From positions 372,001-436,000 of the forward strand of contig OZ223471.1 in NCBI GenBank assembly GCA_965140775.1: 64,000 nt of DNA, in the 5' to 3' direction. Numbering within the stretch: position 1 is the stretch's first letter; each line of letters starts with the position of its first letter. Position numbers and translations under genes: made by a program. Shown in pieces: positions 61,570 to 64,000 of the stretch. The DNA is from UBA6244 sp965140775. GTDB taxonomy: Bacteria; Bacteroidota; Bacteroidia; Bacteroidales; F082. The notes under the pieces are model-generated. The model saw only the letters and a list, made by a program, of their open reading frames with translations, was not told the DNA's origin and did no database searches.

Positions 61570-62322
61570 ATGAAAGATATTGACAAAATGGAAGAGAATA
61601 AATCCCAAATAATTATATATCAAACCGAAAATGGAGAAACAAAATTGGATGTTCGTTTTCAGCACGAAACGGTTTGGCTTACTCAAAAGTTAATGGCTGA
61701 ATTGTTTCAGACAACTTCACAAAACATTTCCATTCAGCTTATAAACATATTCAAAGAAGGAGAATTAGAGGAAGAAGCAACTTGTAAGGATTTCGTACAA
61801 GTTCAAAAAGAAGGAAACAGGGATGTAAAACGTAAGCAAATTTACAACCTAGATGCCACTATTTCCGTAGGATACCGAATTAATTCACAATTAGTACAAA
61901 GTTCAGACAATGGGCAACGCAACATATAAAAGAATACATTGTGAAAGGATTTGTTTTGGATGATGAGCAATTAAAAAAAGAGAATATGGGCTTAACCACT
62001 TGAAAAGGTGATACCATAAGAAAAACAGATGTTTCTATTGCCAGGAATTATTTATACGAGAATGAGTTGTCTGCGCTAAACAATTTAGTTGAACAATACT
62101 TAATTTTCGCGCAAGGACAAGCACAATGTAAGATTCCAATGTATATGAATGATTGGATTGAAAAACTAAATGGCTTTTTAACCCTAAATGATCGAGAAAT
62201 TTTTAATAATGCTGGAAGTATTTCACACGAAATTGGAAAAGAAAATGCAGAAAGAGTACAATAAATTTAAAGATTCTCAACAAAAAATGATTTCAGAGAG
62301 CGATTTTGAAAAAGCAATGTAG
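61570..62322 (+). pseudogene. RhuM-family protein, decayed
   Basis: The first frame (61,570-61,929) has the RhuM N-terminus: IIYQTENGETKLDVRFQHET, VWLTQKLMAELFQTTSQNIS and RKQIYNLDATISVGYRINS. A frameshift follows, then QHIKEYIVKGFVLDDEQLKK, a stop, an internal deletion of roughly 80 residues and the C-terminal part KTDVSIARNYLYENELSAL, ending SESDFEKAM. RhuM proteins are common island-borne genes of unclear function. At least two disruptions make it nonfunctional. Confidence 0.82.
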
Positions 62323-62573
62323 CTAGTCAGCCAGATTACTGTTGTAATCATTGTTGTTACAGGGTAACCCCCGGACAATATATTGTTCACAATCGATATT
62401 ATTCGATTCGTATGAAGTGGAATTGTCCCATCAAGTGGCTGACACCGGGAATGCTTTTCAAAAAAATATTCAACCTATTGATAGGCAACAAATAAAAAAT
62501 GTATTATCTTTGTACTTTGTTTATATGTATGAACATATGCACAAAGTAATTTTTAACCATAATCAATTATATC

Positions 62574-63425
62574 ATGAAAAAAAATTTTACTCTGGTTAAT
62601 GGCCTCTTTGGCAAGGCGTTTCTTACCAAAGGACTGGTCGTTGTATTCTTATTTTCTTCGTTGTTTTTTGTGGGCTGCTATGAATGGTCAAGCATTTTTC
62701 AACCTTCATCAACCACCATCAACAGTTATTTTACAGTAACCCTTACCGCTCAGGATGACGGCAATCCTGATAACGACTGGACCAATCCGGATCTTGTCAA
62801 TTATGGCTTGTTTGGGGTGATGATTCCCGACGGTTGGGATGTTCAGGACAGTATTCCTTTTACCATTACTTGTTCCGATCCTTCCTACGACAATTCGGGT
62901 ATATTGGTTTATAGTGCTGCACATTCCCAAACATTGGAAGATTCCATACCTTCTCCCAACGGGTATTATTGGTGGGGTGCCGTTACTGCTGACGAAGCCA
63001 GCATGGTTTATTTTGAATCCTTGTCGTTTACGCCAAAAATTTTTACGGGTGATCAGGAAGGTGATTATTTCCTTCGTTATGCCATTGGTGATATGGACTA
63101 CTGGGACCGCAACCCTGCAGATGATGTAAGCGACCCCATGCCCATTGTGGTGGTTGATAACACCGGAATTGAAGAAATGCTATCCGGAGCAAACATATCC
63201 ATGTATCCCAACCCCGTTTCCGATCAGTTGAATATTCAATTCGATTCGTATCAGTACGAAGTAATACATATGGAAATTATTGACCTTACAGGGAGGATAG
63301 TAAAGCGTGGTGAACTTCTCCAACAACACAATGTTATCGAACTCAGCGACATCAACCAAGGTGTTTATTTTGTAAGATTAAGCAATGGTGAAGTATCGAA
63401 TAGTCATAAAATTTTGGTGAAATAA
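62574..63425 (+). CDS. T9SS sorting-domain protein with lipoprotein-like signal
   Basis: 283 residues. Long N-terminal signal (GLVVVFLFSSLFFVGCYEW) with a possible lipobox FVGC. The body, about 190 residues, is beta-rich and Trp/Tyr-rich (NGYYWWGAVTADEASMVYFE). The C-terminus (ISMYPNPVSDQLNIQFDS, IIDLTGRIVKRGEL, ending SHKILVK) is a T9SS sorting domain. No domain of known function is seen in the body. A TATCTTTG -7-like box lies at 62,504. Followed by a strong terminator. Confidence 0.82.
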   Translation: MKKNFTLVNGLFGKAFLTKGLVVVFLFSSLFFVGCYEWSSIFQPSSTTINSYFTVTLTAQDDGNPDNDWTNPDLVNYGLFGVMIPDGWDVQDSIPFTITCSDPSYDNSGILVYSAAHSQTLEDSIPSPNGYYWWGAVTADEASMVYFESLSFTPKIFTGDQEGDYFLRYAIGDMDYWDRNPADDVSDPMPIVVVDNTGIEEMLSGANISMYPNPVSDQLNIQFDSYQYEVIHMEIIDLTGRIVKRGELLQQHNVIELSDINQGVYFVRLSNGEVSNSHKILVK

Positions 63426-63447
63426 GTTTTGTTAAAATTTTGAATCA

Positions 63448-63488
63448 GGAGTTGCTTACACCAAGAATTGGCGGGCAACTCCTTTTTT
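63448..63488 (+). terminator. Rho-independent terminator
   Basis: GGAGTTGC and GCAACTCC pair around a 19-nt loop and are followed by TTTTTT. Confidence 0.85.
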
Positions 63489-63514
63489 ATTCATGTAACT
63501 ATAAAATACGATTC

Positions 63515-64000
63515 ATGCGCTCATCTGTCATACTATTTTTCATTGCATTTCTTCTTTCCCCGGCCTACTCTCAAGTACATCCTGACAGCACTTTCAACAC
63601 CCTGATCAGAACCGAAAATGGTGGTTGGGTGGCCGGAGATGCTACGTACTCCATAGCCTTGCCGGATGGGAGAACGTTATGGTTATTTGGCGATAGTTTT
63701 ATCGGAACGGTAAACCCTGACAGTTCGCTTGTTGCCAGTGCAAAAATGATTAGAAATGGTGCTGTATTGCAAGAGGGCGAAGTTATGACCGCACAATATA
63801 ACGGAACTTTTGAAAATCCGGAAGATTTTGTGCCCACAGACGATCCTGAAACATGGTTTTGGCCCGAACACGGGTTGGTTGAAAATAACACGCTCAAAAT
63901 CATCATGTCTGAGTTTGGTCCCAATGGCGATACCACCGGTTGGAATTTTGAATTTCGGAGCACCTATGTGGCCCTATTTACCTATCCGGAAATTGAATTA
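63515..64000 (+). CDS. Secreted beta-propeller-like protein, 3'-truncated by window edge
   Basis: 162 residues are visible from ATG 63,515. Signal peptide MRSSVILFFIAFLLSPAYS, then RTENGGWVAGDATYSIALPD and GRTLWLFGDSFIGTVNPD, a pattern of DUF5005/DUF4185-type propeller proteins related to glycoside hydrolases (the GDS-type blade with a conserved Asp). The frame continues past base 64,000. A carbohydrate-active role is plausible but unproven. Confidence 0.75.
   Translation, partial: MRSSVILFFIAFLLSPAYSQVHPDSTFNTLIRTENGGWVAGDATYSIALPDGRTLWLFGDSFIGTVNPDSSLVASAKMIRNGAVLQEGEVMTAQYNGTFENPEDFVPTDDPETWFWPEHGLVENNTLKIIMSEFGPNGDTTGWNFEFRSTYVALFTYPEIEL

Noticed and set aside
62351..62599. 82-codon plus-strand frame upstream of the last T9SS gene
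   Set aside because: It overlaps the T9SS start and a promoter-like box and shows no protein features.

Overview
The window looks like a piece of a Bacteroidota (Bacteroidetes) chromosome. Several secreted proteins end in type IX secretion (T9SS) C-terminal sorting domains. Several genes have promoters of the TTG/TTTG-N18-20-TAnnTTTG type. The ileS / DksA-like / lspA neighbourhood, the two-subunit methylmalonyl-CoA mutase and the fused DAHP synthase-chorismate mutase also fit this phylum.

Core left arm (1-22,200): a T9SS protein tail, a type I glutamine synthetase overlapping an HMG-CoA-lyase-like gene, an ammonium transporter with an outer-membrane protein, a C-terminal processing protease, a T9SS arylsulfotransferase-like protein, a LamG/LruC surface lipoprotein, ileS, a DksA-like zinc-finger protein, lspA, a radical SAM protein, two unrecognised envelope proteins, a di-haem cytochrome c peroxidase and aroA-type DAHP synthase/chorismate mutase.

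Accessory region (about 22,260-52,240): an AT-richer stretch that behaves like one genomic island. Its right edge is a CAU-anticodon tRNA gene next to a truncated tyrosine recombinase. Its left edge carries a 23-bp direct-repeat copy of the T-arm-to-anticodon part of the same tRNA. Inside are: a transposase gene whose 5' and 3' halves sit at opposite ends of a 5.2-kb segment; an alpha/beta hydrolase and a sulfide:quinone-reductase-like gene, each followed by the same ~270-bp repeat; three T9SS genes, one truncated; an IS982 element; and a type III-A CRISPR operon (cas10 without an HD domain, csm2, csm3, csm4, csm5, an unusual membrane protein, cas6). A CRISPR locus of about 60 repeats follows, split into three arrays by two copies of a ~295-bp leader-like sequence. 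Next come a duplicated symE-like/unknown gene pair (one symE copy broken by a 158-bp MITE), an IS91 fragment, a three-gene ParA-like ATPase / coiled-coil membrane / membrane module, and a complete IS4-family element.

Core right arm: methylmalonyl-CoA mutase subunits (52,603-56,625) with a terminator.

Second accessory zone (about 56,980-62,320): four consecutive units whose ends obey the integron-cassette rule (each begins with GTT plus a short sequence and ends with its complement). They carry an unknown protein, a T9SS protein, a YefM/YoeB pair and a HigB/HigA pair. Noncoding DNA and a decayed rhuM gene follow. The window closes with a T9SS lipoprotein-like gene and the 5' end of a secreted beta-propeller-like protein.

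The strongest leads are the membrane protein embedded in the Csm operon (a candidate cyclic-oligoadenylate-responsive effector), the integrase-less cassette cluster, and the tRNA-bounded island. All functional calls come from reading the sequence by eye; no database search was possible.
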